Notes: a model not told the origin generated them from the sequence alone. A stretch of 64,000 nt of DNA from Streptomyces cynarae (GCF_025642135.1 NZ_CP106793.1:4923501-4987500); one strand, 5' to 3'. Shown: positions 17,450 to 27,600, numbered from the stretch's first letter. Made by a program: numbers and translations.

Positions 17450-18655
17450 GTGCAGCGCCTCTATGACTTCCTCCGCAGGCATCCCACCTGGGTCGACAGT
17501 TTCTGGGCCGTCGTCCTGTTCGGGCTCTCCTGCGTGAGTCTGACGAACCTCAACGGGGCGCCGGACCACCACGGATCGCTCCCGGTCGGGCTCGCCGTCT
17601 CCGCCGTGCTCTGCCTCGTCGTCGCGCTGCGCCGCCGTATGCCCGAGAAGATGCTGATCGTCGCCGCCGGCATGGGCCTGGCCCAGCTGGTCCTGGACGA
17701 GCAGTCGATGATCGCCGACTTCGCCATGCTGGTGATCATCTACACGGTCGCCGCTCTGGGCGCCCGCTGGGCCTCCCGCGTCGGCCTGATCGCCGGCCTG
17801 AGCGCGGGCACCCTGGCCGCGATCCGCTGGCCGGAACACCACTCCGGTGCCCTCGGCAACATCGCGATAGCCGCCTTCCAGACCGTGCCCTTCGCGCTCG
17901 CCTGGGTCCTCGGCGACTCCCTGCGCACCCGGCGCGCCTACTTCGCCCAGCTGGAGGAGCGTGCCGCCCGGCTGGAGAAGGAGCGCGAGGCGCAGGCCAA
18001 GGTCGCGGTCGCCGCCGAGCGCGCCCGTATCGCCCGTGAGCTGCACGACGTGGTCGCGCACAACGTCTCGGTGATGGTGGTGCAGGCCGACGGCGCCGCC
18101 TACGTCCTCGACAGCGCCCCCGACCAGGCGAAGAAGGCCCTGGAGACGATCTCCACCACCGGCCGTCAGGCGCTCGCCGAGATGCGCCGTCTGCTCGGCG
18201 TGCTGCGCACCGGCGAGCACAAGGAGGAGGGCGAGTACGTCCCGCAGCCCGACGTCGAACAGATCGACGAGCTGGTCGAGCAGTGCCGCAGCGCGGGCCT
18301 GCCCGTCGACTTCAAGGTGGAGGGCACTCCGCGCCCGCTGCCCAGCGGCGTGGAGCTCACCGCGTACCGCATCGTGCAGGAGGCGCTCACCAACACCCGC
18401 AAGCACGGGGGGCCGGGCGCGGGCGCCAGCGTGCGCCTGGTGTACTTCGACGACGGCCTCGGACTGCTCGTCGAGGACGACGGCAAGGGCGCCCCGCACG
18501 AGCTCTACGAGGAGGGCGGCCTCGACGGCCACGGCCACGGTCTGATCGGCATGCGGGAGCGCGTCGGCATGGTCGGCGGAACCCTGGACGCCGGCCCTCG
18601 CCCAGGAGGAGGCTTCCGCATCAGTGCCCTGCTTCCGCTGAAACCGGCCCACTGA
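17450..18655 (+). CDS. NarL-type sensor histidine kinase
   Basis: 401 aa. Five or six TM helices occupy residues 15-150 with no large extracytoplasmic loop. A short coiled linker precedes the HisKA_3 dimerisation domain with phospho-acceptor H199 (IARELHDVVAHNVS) and an HATPase_c domain (LVEDDGKG, GHGLIGMRERV). It is paired with the response regulator 50 bp downstream. GTG 17450 is 7 nt after TACTCT, with TTGACC further upstream, so the message is probably leaderless. The stimulus is unknown. Confidence 0.93.
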   Translation: MQRLYDFLRRHPTWVDSFWAVVLFGLSCVSLTNLNGAPDHHGSLPVGLAVSAVLCLVVALRRRMPEKMLIVAAGMGLAQLVLDEQSMIADFAMLVIIYTVAALGARWASRVGLIAGLSAGTLAAIRWPEHHSGALGNIAIAAFQTVPFALAWVLGDSLRTRRAYFAQLEERAARLEKEREAQAKVAVAAERARIARELHDVVAHNVSVMVVQADGAAYVLDSAPDQAKKALETISTTGRQALAEMRRLLGVLRTGEHKEEGEYVPQPDVEQIDELVEQCRSAGLPVDFKVEGTPRPLPSGVELTAYRIVQEALTNTRKHGGPGAGASVRLVYFDDGLGLLVEDDGKGAPHELYEEGGLDGHGHGLIGMRERVGMVGGTLDAGPRPGGGFRISALLPLKPAH

Positions 18656-18705
18656 TTACGTGCCCGCCCCAGCCCGCCCGACCACCCGACCGGAGGACCC
18701 TTGCC

Positions 18706-19377
18706 ATGCCGATCCGCGTGATGCTCGTCGACGACCAGGTGCTGCTGCGCACCGGGTTCCGGATGGTGCTGGACGCCCAGCCGGACATGGAGGTCGTCGC
18801 GGAGGCGGGTGACGGCGTGGAGGCCCTTCAGGTGCTGCGTTCGACCGAGGTCGACGTGGTGCTGATGGACGTGCGCATGCCGAAGCTGGACGGCGTGGAG
18901 GCGACCCGCCGCATCTGCGCGGACCCGAACCCGCCCAAGGTGCTGATCCTCACCACGTTCGACCTCGACGAGTACGCGTTCTCGGGGCTGAAGGCGGGCG
19001 CCTCCGGCTTCATGCTGAAGGACGTGCCGCCCGGCGAACTGCTCGCCGCCATCCGCGCCGTGCACAGCGGCGACGCGGTGGTCGCGCCGTCCACGACCCG
19101 TCGCCTGCTCGACCGGTTCGCACCGATGCTGCCGGGCGGCAGCACCGAGCCCCGGCACAAGGAGCTGGACCGGCTCACCGACCGCGAGCGCGAGGTCATG
19201 GTGCTGGTGGCCCAGGGTTTGTCCAACGGCGAGATCGCGGCCCGGCTGGTGCTGTCCGAGGCGACCGTGAAGACCCATGTGGGCCGCATCCTGACCAAGC
19301 TGGGGCTCAGGGACCGGGTGCAGGTGGTCGTCCTCGCCTACGAGACGGGGCTCGTCCGGGCGGGCGGGCACGGCTGA
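18706..19377 (+). CDS. NarL/LuxR-type response regulator
   Basis: 223 aa. The receiver domain has D9/D10, phospho-acceptor D55 (LMDVRMP) and conserved K105 (MLKDVPP). The C-terminal LuxR helix-turn-helix is intact (LTDREREVMVLVAQGLSNGEIA). ATG 18706 has CGGAGGA at suitable distance. It lies in the same operon as the kinase; targets are unknown. Confidence 0.94.
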   Translation: MPIRVMLVDDQVLLRTGFRMVLDAQPDMEVVAEAGDGVEALQVLRSTEVDVVLMDVRMPKLDGVEATRRICADPNPPKVLILTTFDLDEYAFSGLKAGASGFMLKDVPPGELLAAIRAVHSGDAVVAPSTTRRLLDRFAPMLPGGSTEPRHKELDRLTDREREVMVLVAQGLSNGEIAARLVLSEATVKTHVGRILTKLGLRDRVQVVVLAYETGLVRAGGHG

Positions 19378-19410
19378 CCACCGCTGCGGCCGGCTCGGGC
19401 CGGTGTGCGC

Positions 19411-20517
19411 CTACCTCAGGATGCCCTCCAGGAAGTCGCTGCCGAGCCGGGCCACCGCCGTGACGTCCATCTGGTGCAGGACGTACCGGCCGCGGCGACG
19501 GGTGGTGATCAGACCGGCCTTCTTCAGGACGCCCAGGTGCCGGGATATCTCGGGGGCGGTCATCCCGTGCGCCTGCGCCAGCTCGCTCGTCGTGTACGCG
19601 CTGCGGGCCAGATGGCGGCAGATGCGCATCCTCACCGGGTGGGACAGGGCGGTCATCCGCAGGGTCAGCTGCTCCAGCGAGGGCGGCGCCGACAGCTCGG
19701 GGGACGCGACCGGGTAGTGCAGCACCGGCTGCCAGCCGTGGCGGTGAAGGACCATCAGGTGCGGCCAGCCGAGGCTCGTCGGGACGAGCAGCAGGCCGCC
19801 GTCCCCAGTGGCGGTGCGGCCCTCACCGAGCTTGTCCACGACGATCCGGCCCTTCGTCCCGTCCAGCGTCACGGCGGGCGACACGGCCGCCAGCGCCTCC
19901 GCCAGACCCTTGCGCCGCAGCAGGTCCGTCTTGTGGCGGGCGTCCGCGGCAAGCTGGTGGCGCAGCCGGGACCAGGCGTCGGAGAAGAACGCCTCGTCGC
20001 AGTCCTGGAGGAACTGCCGGAGCCAGGCCCGAGTGCGCGGCGGGTCGGCCAGCAGCCGCTCCGTGAAGCGCAGTTGGCGAGGTCCTCGCGCGGCGGCCCG
20101 TTCCAGGGCGCGCCCCCGTACCCCGGCGTCCGAGAGCGCCGTCGGGCCGGGCGTGCTGTAGCACGTGGCGCAGGTGAACTCCAGGGCCGCGTCCACGAAC
20201 TGCTCGTCGCTGAGCTTGTCCAGCAGGTCCATGTCCTCGGCGAGGGTGGCACCGGGGAGGGCCGCGCGGCCCGGGATGCCCGCGTAGGGCAGGAACAGGT
20301 CCGAGAACGTGGTCCGCCACAGGAAGTCGGCCTCGCACATCCGGTCGGCCAGGTGCGAGTCGAGCCGGGCGGTCACGCCCGTCACCCATCCCTGAAGGCC
20401 CGGATGGTGCCCCGGCTCGGCCAGTGCGTGCAGCGCCATGCTGAGCTCGGCCAGGGGAGAGGGCACGACGGAAACCCTCTCCGGCCGCAGCCCGCTGATG
20501 TCGATGTCCACGCTCAT
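19411..20517 (-). CDS. ArsR-family winged-helix regulator (DUF5937-type)
   Basis: 368 aa. A long N-terminal regulatory domain of unknown ligand (about residues 1-270) precedes a C-terminal ArsR/HTH_20 domain (LSHPVRMRICRHLARSAYTTSELAQ..., EISRHLGVLKKAGLI). The ATG at 20517 sits 6 nt after CACCAT, with CTGTCAGTG 8 nt further upstream, so it is probably leaderless. A perfect 10-bp dyad lies 38 bp above the start and could be its own operator. Confidence 0.85.
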   Translation of the reverse strand: MSVDIDISGLRPERVSVVPSPLAELSMALHALAEPGHHPGLQGWVTGVTARLDSHLADRMCEADFLWRTTFSDLFLPYAGIPGRAALPGATLAEDMDLLDKLSDEQFVDAALEFTCATCYSTPGPTALSDAGVRGRALERAAARGPRQLRFTERLLADPPRTRAWLRQFLQDCDEAFFSDAWSRLRHQLAADARHKTDLLRRKGLAEALAAVSPAVTLDGTKGRIVVDKLGEGRTATGDGGLLLVPTSLGWPHLMVLHRHGWQPVLHYPVASPELSAPPSLEQLTLRMTALSHPVRMRICRHLARSAYTTSELAQAHGMTAPEISRHLGVLKKAGLITTRRRGRYVLHQMDVTAVARLGSDFLEGILR

Positions 20518-20523
20518 GGCCTC

Positions 20524-20546
20524 ATGGTGCACCCCGCCACTGACAG
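20524..20546 (-). promoter_or_regulatory. promoter of the ArsR-like gene, TGTCAGTG-N8-CACCAT
   Basis: On the minus strand CTGTCAGTG (20538-20546) is followed after 8 bp by CACCAT (20524-20529), and the ATG comes 6 nt later. The layout equals the radA and AraC promoters of this window. Confidence 0.55.
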
Positions 20547-20555
20547 AGCCGCCCT

Positions 20556-20578
20556 CGTTTGACGGAGGCCGTCAAACG
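20556..20578. promoter_or_regulatory. dyad operator candidate upstream of the ArsR-like gene
   Basis: Perfect inverted repeat CGTTTGACGG (20556-20565) / CCGTCAAACG (20569-20578) with a 3-bp spacer. It overlaps the stop codon of the upstream aldolase gene and lies just above the promoter of the regulator. Size and symmetry suit an ArsR dimer; it could alternatively act as a weak terminator. Confidence 0.5.
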
Positions 20579-21792
20579 GACCCGTTGACTCCCGGCAGCC
20601 GCTCCACGAACTCCACCGCCGCCTTCTTCACGTCGTCCGCCGTCCACTCCAGGGCGGCGGCGCGTACGTAGACCTCGGTGAAGGCCAGGCCCGGACCGCC
20701 GCGGTCCCACGGGTTGGCGAACAGGAGCGTCCCCGTCTCCTCGCCTTGGCGGACGGCGGCCTGAGCGAGGACGTCCGCGTCGTACGGCAACCAGACCTGG
20801 AACTCGTGGGTGTGCGGCGGGTCGGGGTGCACCCGCGCCCACGGCAGTCCCGCCGCCGCGAAACCCTCGCGCAGCGCGGCGGCCACCACGCGCGCGTGGC
20901 GCACGTACTCCGGCAGCCGGGGCAGTTCCCGCTCCAGTCCCGCCAGGGCCGACAGCACCGTCGGGAACTGTTGGAAGACCGCGCCTCCGTAGCGGTGCCG
21001 CCAGGTCCTGGCCTCGTCGACGAGGGCCCTGGGGCCCGCGAGCGCTGCGCCGCCGTACCCGTCGAGAGATTTGTAGAACGACACGTAGACGCTGTCCGCG
21101 AGGCCCGCGATCTCCTCCAGCGGACGGTCGAAGTGGACCGTGGTCTCCCACAGGCGCGCGCCGTCGAAGTGCACCACCGCGTCGCGCTCGTGCGCCGCCT
21201 CGACGAGCTTGGTGAGCTCCTCGAAGGAGGGCAGGACGAAACCGGCGTCCCTGAGGGGCAGTTCGAGCATCAGCGCCCCGAAGGGCTCCTCGAAGTCGCG
21301 CACCTCCTCGGCGGTCGGCAGCCGGGGCTCGCTCGTCACGCGCACCGGGCGCAACCCGCTGACCTCACTGAACGCCTTCCGCTCGTGCACCTCGGGGTGG
21401 GCGAGCGCATGCAGGGCCACCGTCCGGTCGCCGGTGCGGCCGGCCCAGCAGCGCAGCGCCACCTGCTGGGCCATGGTCCCGGTCGGGAAGAAGGCGGCGG
21501 CCTCCTTGCCCAGCAACCCGGCGACCTTCTCCTCCAGCGCCTCGACGATCCCGGTGCCGTACATGTCCCCGGCCTGGTCCAGGTCGTGCAGGCCCTCCGC
21601 GCCGTCGAGCAGCGCCAGCCGCTCCCGCAGCGTCCCCAGGAACCCCGGGCGCGCCAGCACGCGCTCCGCGCCCCGGTAGGCGGCGATCCGGCGTTCCCGC
21701 AGCAGGCGCCGCAGCTCCTCGGGTGATTCCGCCGGGTCTTCCCCGCCCTCCCGAGCCGGCTCTCCGGCGACCTGCTCAGCCGTTCGCGCCAT
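20572..21792 (-). CDS. threonine aldolase / beta-eliminating lyase family protein
   Basis: 406-aa PLP enzyme of the aminotransferase fold. The motif SVYVSFYKSLDGYGGAALAG carries the Schiff-base lysine, and HFDGARLWE carries the PLP-binding Asp. Family members cleave L-threonine or related beta-hydroxy amino acids to glycine plus aldehyde; exact specificity is not evident. The start ATG 21792 has a strong GGAGGGGG site. A regulator gene follows in the same direction after 54 bp. Confidence 0.85.
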   Translation of the reverse strand: MARTAEQVAGEPAREGGEDPAESPEELRRLLRERRIAAYRGAERVLARPGFLGTLRERLALLDGAEGLHDLDQAGDMYGTGIVEALEEKVAGLLGKEAAAFFPTGTMAQQVALRCWAGRTGDRTVALHALAHPEVHERKAFSEVSGLRPVRVTSEPRLPTAEEVRDFEEPFGALMLELPLRDAGFVLPSFEELTKLVEAAHERDAVVHFDGARLWETTVHFDRPLEEIAGLADSVYVSFYKSLDGYGGAALAGPRALVDEARTWRHRYGGAVFQQFPTVLSALAGLERELPRLPEYVRHARVVAAALREGFAAAGLPWARVHPDPPHTHEFQVWLPYDADVLAQAAVRQGEETGTLLFANPWDRGGPGLAFTEVYVRAAALEWTADDVKKAAVEFVERLPGVNGSV

Positions 21793-21988
21793 GTCCCCCT
21801 CCGCCCTCGTCCTCATCCCGGGATCATCCCGTGCGCCCGCCCCTGCGGCACCCCGATTTCCACACCGGCCACCACCTGCGGGAACCCACAGCCTGTGGAC
21901 AACCGGCCGCCTCGCCCCCCAATCGCGTTAACATGACGAGAAATCGTCCGGTACCCAGAGCGGACTGGAACGGGAAGGCTTCCGTCGA

Positions 21989-22921
21989 GTGAGTACAGTC
22001 CAGCAGCCAGACCCCAAGGACCGCCCCGCGCGGCTCACCGTGGGCGTGGTCGGAGCCGGCCGGGTCGGTCCCGCGCTCGCCGCGTCGCTCCAGCTCGCCG
22101 GGCACCGCCCGGTCGCCGTCTCCGGGGTTTCGGACGCCTCCAGACGGCGCGCCGAGCAGATGCTCCCGGACGTGCCGCTGGTGCCGCCCTCCGAGGTGAT
22201 GGAGCGCGCCGAACTGGTCCTGCTGACCGTCCCGGACGACACCCTGCCGGGCCTCGTGGAGGGCCTCGCCGAGACGGGGGCCGTACGTCCGGGCCAGCTG
22301 CTCGTGCACACCTCCGGGCGGTACGGCACGCGCGTGCTCGACCCCGCCCTGCGCGCCGGGGCCCTGCCGCTCGCCCTGCACCCCGCTATGACCTTCACCG
22401 GCACGCCCGTGGACGTCCAGCGCCTGGCCGGATGCTCCTTCGGGGTGACCGCGCCGGCGGAGCTGCGGCTGGCCGCCGAGGCCCTGGTGATCGAGATGGG
22501 CGGTGAGCCCGAGTGGGTCGCCGAGGAGATGCGCCCGCTTTACCACGCGGCCCTCGCTCTCGGCGCCAACCACCTGGTCACCCTGGTCGCCCAGTCCATG
22601 GAGCTGCTGCGCGCGGCGGGCGTCGGGGCCCCCGACCGCATGCTCGGCCCGCTGCTCGGCGCCGCCCTGGACAACGCGCTGCGCTCCGGCGACGCGGCGC
22701 TCACCGGCCCCGTCGCGCGCGGAGACGCGGGCACGGTCGCCGCGCACGTCTCCGAGCTGCGCAGGCACGCCCCCCAGACCGTCGCCGGCTACCTGGCGAT
22801 GGCCCGCGCCACCGCCGACCGGGCCCTGGCCCACGGACTGCTGAAGCCGGAGCTGGCCGAGGACCTGCTCGGGGTCCTCGCCGACGGCACCGACCTGCCC
22901 GAGAACGGGGAAGACCGATGA
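21989..22921 (+). CDS. Rossmann-fold and DUF2520 protein, first gene of the pan-nad operon
   Basis: 310 aa. The N-terminal NAD(P)-binding fold ([21 protein letters not shown]) is followed by a helical DUF2520 domain ([20 protein letters not shown]) resembling 6-phosphogluconate/ketopantoate-reductase C-domains. Its stop overlaps the panC start (ATGA). Position directly before pantothenate synthetase makes a ketopantoate-reductase-like role conceivable, but this is inference. GTG 21989 is the likely start. Confidence 0.85.
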   Translation: MSTVQQPDPKDRPARLTVGVVGAGRVGPALAASLQLAGHRPVAVSGVSDASRRRAEQMLPDVPLVPPSEVMERAELVLLTVPDDTLPGLVEGLAETGAVRPGQLLVHTSGRYGTRVLDPALRAGALPLALHPAMTFTGTPVDVQRLAGCSFGVTAPAELRLAAEALVIEMGGEPEWVAEEMRPLYHAALALGANHLVTLVAQSMELLRAAGVGAPDRMLGPLLGAALDNALRSGDAALTGPVARGDAGTVAAHVSELRRHAPQTVAGYLAMARATADRALAHGLLKPELAEDLLGVLADGTDLPENGEDR

Positions 22922-23958
22922 GCCGCCGCCCCTTCGAACTCGCCCCCACGGTGGACGACCTGCGGTACGTCCAGGACCGCTACGGGGTGCCGGGACGCAC
23001 CGCCGTCGTGATGACCATGGGTGCTCTGCACGAGGGCCACGCCACCCTGATCCGGGCGGCGCGCAAGCACGTCGGCAGCAAGGGTCTCGTGATCGTCACC
23101 GTCTTCGTCAACCCGCTCCAGTTCGGCGCGGGCGAGGACCTCGACCGCTACCCGCGCACCCTGGACGCCGACCTGAAGATCGCCGAGCAGTCCGGCGCGG
23201 ACGTGGTGTTCGCCCCCTCCGTGGACGAGGTGTACCCGGGCGGCGAGCCCCAGGTGCGGATCTCCGCGGGGCCCATGGGGCAGCGCCTGGAAGGTGCCTC
23301 CCGCCCGGGCCACTTCGACGGCATGCTCACCGTCGTCGCCAAGCTGCTCCACCTCACACGCCCCGACGTGGCCCTGTACGGGCAGAAGGACGCCCAGCAG
23401 CTCGCCCTGATCCGCCGGATGGTGCGGGACCTGAACTTCGGCGTGGAGATCGTCGGCGTGCCCACCGTGCGCGAGGAGGACGGGCTGGCCCTGTCCAGCC
23501 GCAACCGGTACCTCTCGCCCCAGGAGCGGCACACCGCGCTCGCCCTGTCCCGCGCCCTGTTCGCGGGCCGCGACCGGCACGCCGCCCAGGAGGCGCTGCG
23601 CGCGCGTGCCCTGGAGGTGCCCGCCACGCACGCGCGTGCCGAGGCCCTGAGCGCCATAGGCGAGTCGCGTGCCGCCGCCGACGCGCACGCCGTCGCCAAG
23701 GCCGCGCCCGGCGGTCCCGCCGCCGTCCGCGCCGCCGCGAAGCTCGTCCTGGACGAGGCCGCCCAGCTGGACCCGCCCCTGGTGCTGGACTACCTGGCAC
23801 TGGTCGACCCGTCGGACTTCACCGACGTCCCCGACGGCTTCACCGGCGAGGCGGTCCTCGCCGTCGCCGCCCGGGTCGGGACGACCCGGCTGATCGACAA
23901 CATCCCGCTCTCCTTCGGAGCACCCGAACCCGTCGACCCTCACGGAGCCGCCTCGTGA
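22918..23958 (+). CDS. panC: pantothenate synthetase
   Basis: ATP-dependent condensation of pantoate with beta-alanine. Nucleotidyltransferase motifs are visible: [15 protein letters not shown] (HxGH), [18 protein letters not shown] and [10 protein letters not shown]. At 346 aa it is longer than the usual 280-300 because of an Ala-rich C-terminal extension. The start overlaps the DUF2520 gene and the stop overlaps nadB, so the operon is tightly coupled. Confidence 0.94.
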   Translation: MSRRPFELAPTVDDLRYVQDRYGVPGRTAVVMTMGALHEGHATLIRAARKHVGSKGLVIVTVFVNPLQFGAGEDLDRYPRTLDADLKIAEQSGADVVFAPSVDEVYPGGEPQVRISAGPMGQRLEGASRPGHFDGMLTVVAKLLHLTRPDVALYGQKDAQQLALIRRMVRDLNFGVEIVGVPTVREEDGLALSSRNRYLSPQERHTALALSRALFAGRDRHAAQEALRARALEVPATHARAEALSAIGESRAAADAHAVAKAAPGGPAAVRAAAKLVLDEAAQLDPPLVLDYLALVDPSDFTDVPDGFTGEAVLAVAARVGTTRLIDNIPLSFGAPEPVDPHGAAS

Positions 23959-25670
23959 CCGGCACAGGCATACGACTGCACGCGCCCGCCCCGGGCTGGT
24001 CCATCCCCGCCGACGTCGTGGTGGTGGGTTCCGGCGTGGCCGGCCTCACCGCGGCGCTTCGCTGCGACGCCGCCGGCCTGAACACGGTCGTCGTCACCAA
24101 GGCGCGCCTCGACGACGGCTCCACCCGCTGGGCGCAGGGCGGCATCGCGGCGGCCCTCGGCGAGGGCGACAGCCCCGAGCAGCACCTGGACGACACCCTG
24201 GTCGCGGGCGCGGGCCTGTGCGACGAGGAGGCCGTCCGCATCCTCGTCACCGAGGGTCCCGACGCCGTACGGCGGCTGATCTCCACCGGCGCGCACTTCG
24301 ACACCGACGACGAGGGCGGGATCGAGCTCACCCGCGAGGGCGGGCACCACCGCCGCCGCATCGCGCACGCGGGCGGCGACGCGACCGGCGCCGAGATCTC
24401 CCGGGCGCTGGTGGAGGCGGTACGCGCGCGTGGGCTGCGCACGATCGAGAACGCGCTGGTCCTGGACCTGCTCACGGACGCCGACGGCCGTACCGCGGGC
24501 GTGACCCTGCACGTCATGGGCGAGGGCCAGCACGACGGCGTGGGCGCCGTGCACGCGCCCGCCGTGGTCCTCGCCACCGGCGGCATGGGCCAGGTCTTCT
24601 CCGCGACCACCAACCCCTCGGTGTCCACCGGCGACGGCGTGGCGCTCGCCCTGCGCGCGGGCGCCGAGGTCAGCGACCTGGAGTTCGTGCAGTTCCACCC
24701 GACCGTGCTGTTCCTCGGCCCGGACGCGGAGGGGCAGCAGCCCCTCGTCTCCGAGGCGGTCCGCGGCGAGGGCGCCCACCTGGTGGACGCCGACGGGGTG
24801 CGCTTCATGGTCGGTCAGCACGAGCTGGCGGAGCTCGCGCCCCGGGACATCGTCGCCAAGGGCATCACGCGCCGGATGCAGGAGCAGGACGCCGAGCACA
24901 TGTTCCTCGACGCCCGCCACTTCGGCGCCGACATGTGGGAGCACCGCTTCCCGACGATCCTGGCCGCCTGCCGCGCCAACGGCATCGATCCGGTCACCGA
25001 GCCCGTCCCGGTCGCCCCGGCGGCGCACTACGCCTCCGGGGGCGTGCGCACCGACTCCCACGGCCGGACCACCGTGCCGGGCCTGTACGCGTGCGGCGAG
25101 GTCGCCTGCACGGGCGTCCACGGCGCCAACCGGCTCGCCTCCAACTCCCTCCTGGAGGGCCTGGTCTACGCCGAGCGCATCGCCGCCGACATCGCCCGGG
25201 ACCAGACGGAGAACGGCCTCCACGCGCGCGTGCCGGAGCCGGTCCCGTACTCGGAGAAGCCGGCGCACCCGCTGCTCGGCCCCGAGGCCCGCTTCGCGAT
25301 CCAGCGGATCATGACGGAGGGCGCGGGCGTGCTGCGCTCCGCCGAATCCCTGGCCAAGGCCGCCGACCAGCTCCAGCGGCTGCACACCGAGGCCCGCGAC
25401 GCCCTCCACGAGAACGGCAAGACGGCCGAGCCCGGCGTCGACACCTGGGAGGCCACCAACCTCCTGTGCGTGGCCCGCGTCCTGGTGGCCGCCGCCCTCC
25501 TGCGCGAGGAGACCCGCGGCTGCCACTGGCGCGAGGACCGGGCCGACCGCGACGACGCGAGCTGGCGCCGCCACATCGTCGTACGGCTGAATCCCGACAG
25601 ATCGCTGGCCGTGCACACCACGGACACCGCAGACTTCCCCCCGACCTTCCAGCGTCCTCAGGAGCAGTGA
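23955..25670 (+). CDS. nadB: L-aspartate oxidase
   Basis: FAD enzyme oxidising L-aspartate to iminoaspartate, the first step of de novo NAD synthesis. FAD-binding [16 protein letters not shown] lies near the N-terminus; the capping-domain motifs [10 protein letters not shown] and [12 protein letters not shown] and the [17 protein letters not shown] signature are present. The product is 571 aa. GTG 23955 overlaps the panC stop (GTGA). nadA is not adjacent. Confidence 0.95.
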   Translation: MTGTGIRLHAPAPGWSIPADVVVVGSGVAGLTAALRCDAAGLNTVVVTKARLDDGSTRWAQGGIAAALGEGDSPEQHLDDTLVAGAGLCDEEAVRILVTEGPDAVRRLISTGAHFDTDDEGGIELTREGGHHRRRIAHAGGDATGAEISRALVEAVRARGLRTIENALVLDLLTDADGRTAGVTLHVMGEGQHDGVGAVHAPAVVLATGGMGQVFSATTNPSVSTGDGVALALRAGAEVSDLEFVQFHPTVLFLGPDAEGQQPLVSEAVRGEGAHLVDADGVRFMVGQHELAELAPRDIVAKGITRRMQEQDAEHMFLDARHFGADMWEHRFPTILAACRANGIDPVTEPVPVAPAAHYASGGVRTDSHGRTTVPGLYACGEVACTGVHGANRLASNSLLEGLVYAERIAADIARDQTENGLHARVPEPVPYSEKPAHPLLGPEARFAIQRIMTEGAGVLRSAESLAKAADQLQRLHTEARDALHENGKTAEPGVDTWEATNLLCVARVLVAAALLREETRGCHWREDRADRDDASWRRHIVVRLNPDRSLAVHTTDTADFPPTFQRPQEQ

Positions 25671-25675
25671 CCGAA

Positions 25676-26653
25676 GTGAGTACCCCCGACCTCCCTCTCG
25701 CCTCCAACGGCGGCTGCGGCGACGGCTGCGCCTGCGGCGCGGACGGCGACGAGGAATACCTGGAGTGCGGGCTCGACCCCGCGCTCGCCCAGCTCCTGGC
25801 CGACGCCGGTCTCGACCCGGTGGAGGTCGAGGACATCGCCAACGTCGCCATCCAGGAGGACCTGGACCACGGCGTGGACGTGACGACGGTCGCGACGATC
25901 CCCGAGGACGCGGTCGCCACCGGCGACTTCACCGCGCGCGAGGCGGGCGTCGTGGCGGGCCTCAGGGTCGCCGAGGCCGTCATCTCCGTGGTGTGCACCG
26001 ACGAGTTCGAGGTCGAGCGCCACGTGGACGACGGTGACCGGGTGGAGGCCGGCCAGAAGCTGCTGACCGTCACCACCCGCACCCGGGACCTGCTCACCGC
26101 CGAGCGCAGCGCGCTGAACATCCTGTGCCGCCTGTCCGGCATCGCGACGGCCACGCGCGCGTGGGCGGACGCCCTGGAGGGCACCAAGACGCGCGTACGG
26201 GACACCCGCAAGACGACGCCGGGGCTGCGCTCCCTGGAGAAGTTCGCGGTCCGCTGCGGCGGTGGCGTCAACCACCGCATGTCCCTCTCGGACGCGGCCC
26301 TGGTGAAGGACAACCACGTCGTCGCGGCCGGAGGCGTGGCCCAGGCCTTCCAGGCGGTCCGTGAGATGTTCCCGGACGTGCCGATCGAGGTCGAGGTCGA
26401 CACCCTGCACCAGCTGCGCGAGGTCGTCGACGCGGGCGCGGACCTGATCCTCCTGGACAACTTCACGCCCACCGAGTGCGAGGAGGCGGTGGCGATCGTC
26501 AAGGGCCGCGCCCTGCTGGAGGCCTCGGGCCGCCTGACCCTGGGGAACGCCAAGGCGTACGCGGACACGGGCGTCGACTTCCTGGCGGTCGGCGCGCTCA
26601 CGCACTCCTCCCCGATCCTGGACATCGGCCTGGACCTGCGAGCGGCGGAGTAG
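25676..26653 (+). CDS. nadC: nicotinate-nucleotide pyrophosphorylase (quinolinate phosphoribosyltransferase)
   Basis: Converts quinolinate and PRPP to nicotinate mononucleotide. The motifs RDTRKTTPGLR and DAALVKDNH are intact. The 325-aa product has an N-terminal extension with four cysteines (C14, C18, C20, C31) before the catalytic fold. The start is uncertain: GTG 25676 has AGGAG 11 nt upstream, while GTG 25667 overlaps the nadB stop but has almost no spacing to that site. Confidence 0.94.
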   Translation: MSTPDLPLASNGGCGDGCACGADGDEEYLECGLDPALAQLLADAGLDPVEVEDIANVAIQEDLDHGVDVTTVATIPEDAVATGDFTAREAGVVAGLRVAEAVISVVCTDEFEVERHVDDGDRVEAGQKLLTVTTRTRDLLTAERSALNILCRLSGIATATRAWADALEGTKTRVRDTRKTTPGLRSLEKFAVRCGGGVNHRMSLSDAALVKDNHVVAAGGVAQAFQAVREMFPDVPIEVEVDTLHQLREVVDAGADLILLDNFTPTECEEAVAIVKGRALLEASGRLTLGNAKAYADTGVDFLAVGALTHSSPILDIGLDLRAAE

Positions 26654-26663
26654 GTAGAGCCCC

Positions 26664-27467
26664 ATGCTGCTGACCATCGACGTAGGCAACACGCACACCG
26701 TCCTCGGCCTGTTCGACGGCGAGGACATCGTGGAGCACTGGCGCATCTCCACAGACGGCCGCCGCACGGCCGACGAGCTGGCGGTCCTCCTCCAGGGCCT
26801 GATGGGCATGCACCCGCTCCTCGGCGAGGACCTGGGCGAGGGCATCGACGGCATCGCGATCTGCTCGACGGTCCCGTCCGTCCTGCACGAACTGCGCGAG
26901 GTCACCCGCCGCTACTACGGCGACGTCCCCGCCGTCCTGGTCGAACCCGGCATCAAGACCGGCGTGCCGATCCTGATGGACAACCCCAAGGAGGTCGGCG
27001 CGGACCGCATCATCAACGCGGTCGCGGCGGTCGAGCTCTACGGGGGCCCGGCGATCGTGGTGGACTTCGGCACGGCGACGACGTTCGACGCGGTCTCGGC
27101 GCGCGGCGAGTACGCGGGCGGCGTCATCGCCCCCGGCATCGAGATCTCCGTCGAGGCCCTGGGAGTGCGCGGCGCCCAGCTCCGCAAGATCGAACTGGCC
27201 CGGCCGCGCGCGGTGATCGGCAAGAACACGGTCGAGGCGATGCAGGCGGGCATCGTCTACGGCTTCGCGGGCCAGGTGGACGGCGTGGTCACCCGCATGG
27301 CCAGAGAACTGGCGGACGACCCGGACGACGTCACGGTCATCGCGACGGGCGGCCTTGCTCCCATGGTCCTGGGCGAGTCGGCGGTGATCGACGAACACGA
27401 ACCATGGCTGACACTGATCGGCCTGCGGTTGGTCTACGAACGGAACGTTTCCCGTATGGGGGGCTGA
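26664..27467 (+). CDS. coaX: type III pantothenate kinase
   Basis: Phosphorylates pantothenate, the first step of CoA synthesis; the type III enzyme is not feedback-inhibited by CoA. The actin-like ATPase motifs LTIDVGNTHTVLGLF (residues 2-16), GADRIINAVAA and VVDFGTATTFD are present. The product is 267 aa. It starts 10 bp after nadC and ends the pan-nad-coa operon. Confidence 0.95.
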   Translation: MLLTIDVGNTHTVLGLFDGEDIVEHWRISTDGRRTADELAVLLQGLMGMHPLLGEDLGEGIDGIAICSTVPSVLHELREVTRRYYGDVPAVLVEPGIKTGVPILMDNPKEVGADRIINAVAAVELYGGPAIVVDFGTATTFDAVSARGEYAGGVIAPGIEISVEALGVRGAQLRKIELARPRAVIGKNTVEAMQAGIVYGFAGQVDGVVTRMARELADDPDDVTVIATGGLAPMVLGESAVIDEHEPWLTLIGLRLVYERNVSRMGG

Positions 27468-27600
27468 GCGCCCCTCCAGGGGCGCGGGGCTGTGTCGATG
27501 TGCGGCTGCGCCGCGTCGGCGCGACGAGCCACGAGGCAGCACCCGCCGACGGACGAACAGTTCGACGGCGGGCAGGCGCACCCGCGCCCCCACCTGGGGG
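27468..27600. repeat. dispersed Streptomyces intergenic repeat, copy 1
   Basis: Begins with the hairpin GCGCCCCT-CC-AGGGGCGC (27468-27485) directly after the coaX stop. It continues as GCGGGGCTGTGTCGATGTGC and GCGGC-TGC-GCCGC, a motif I recognise as very common between genes in Streptomyces. A related copy is at 53801-53900. It probably serves as the operon terminator. Confidence 0.7.
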
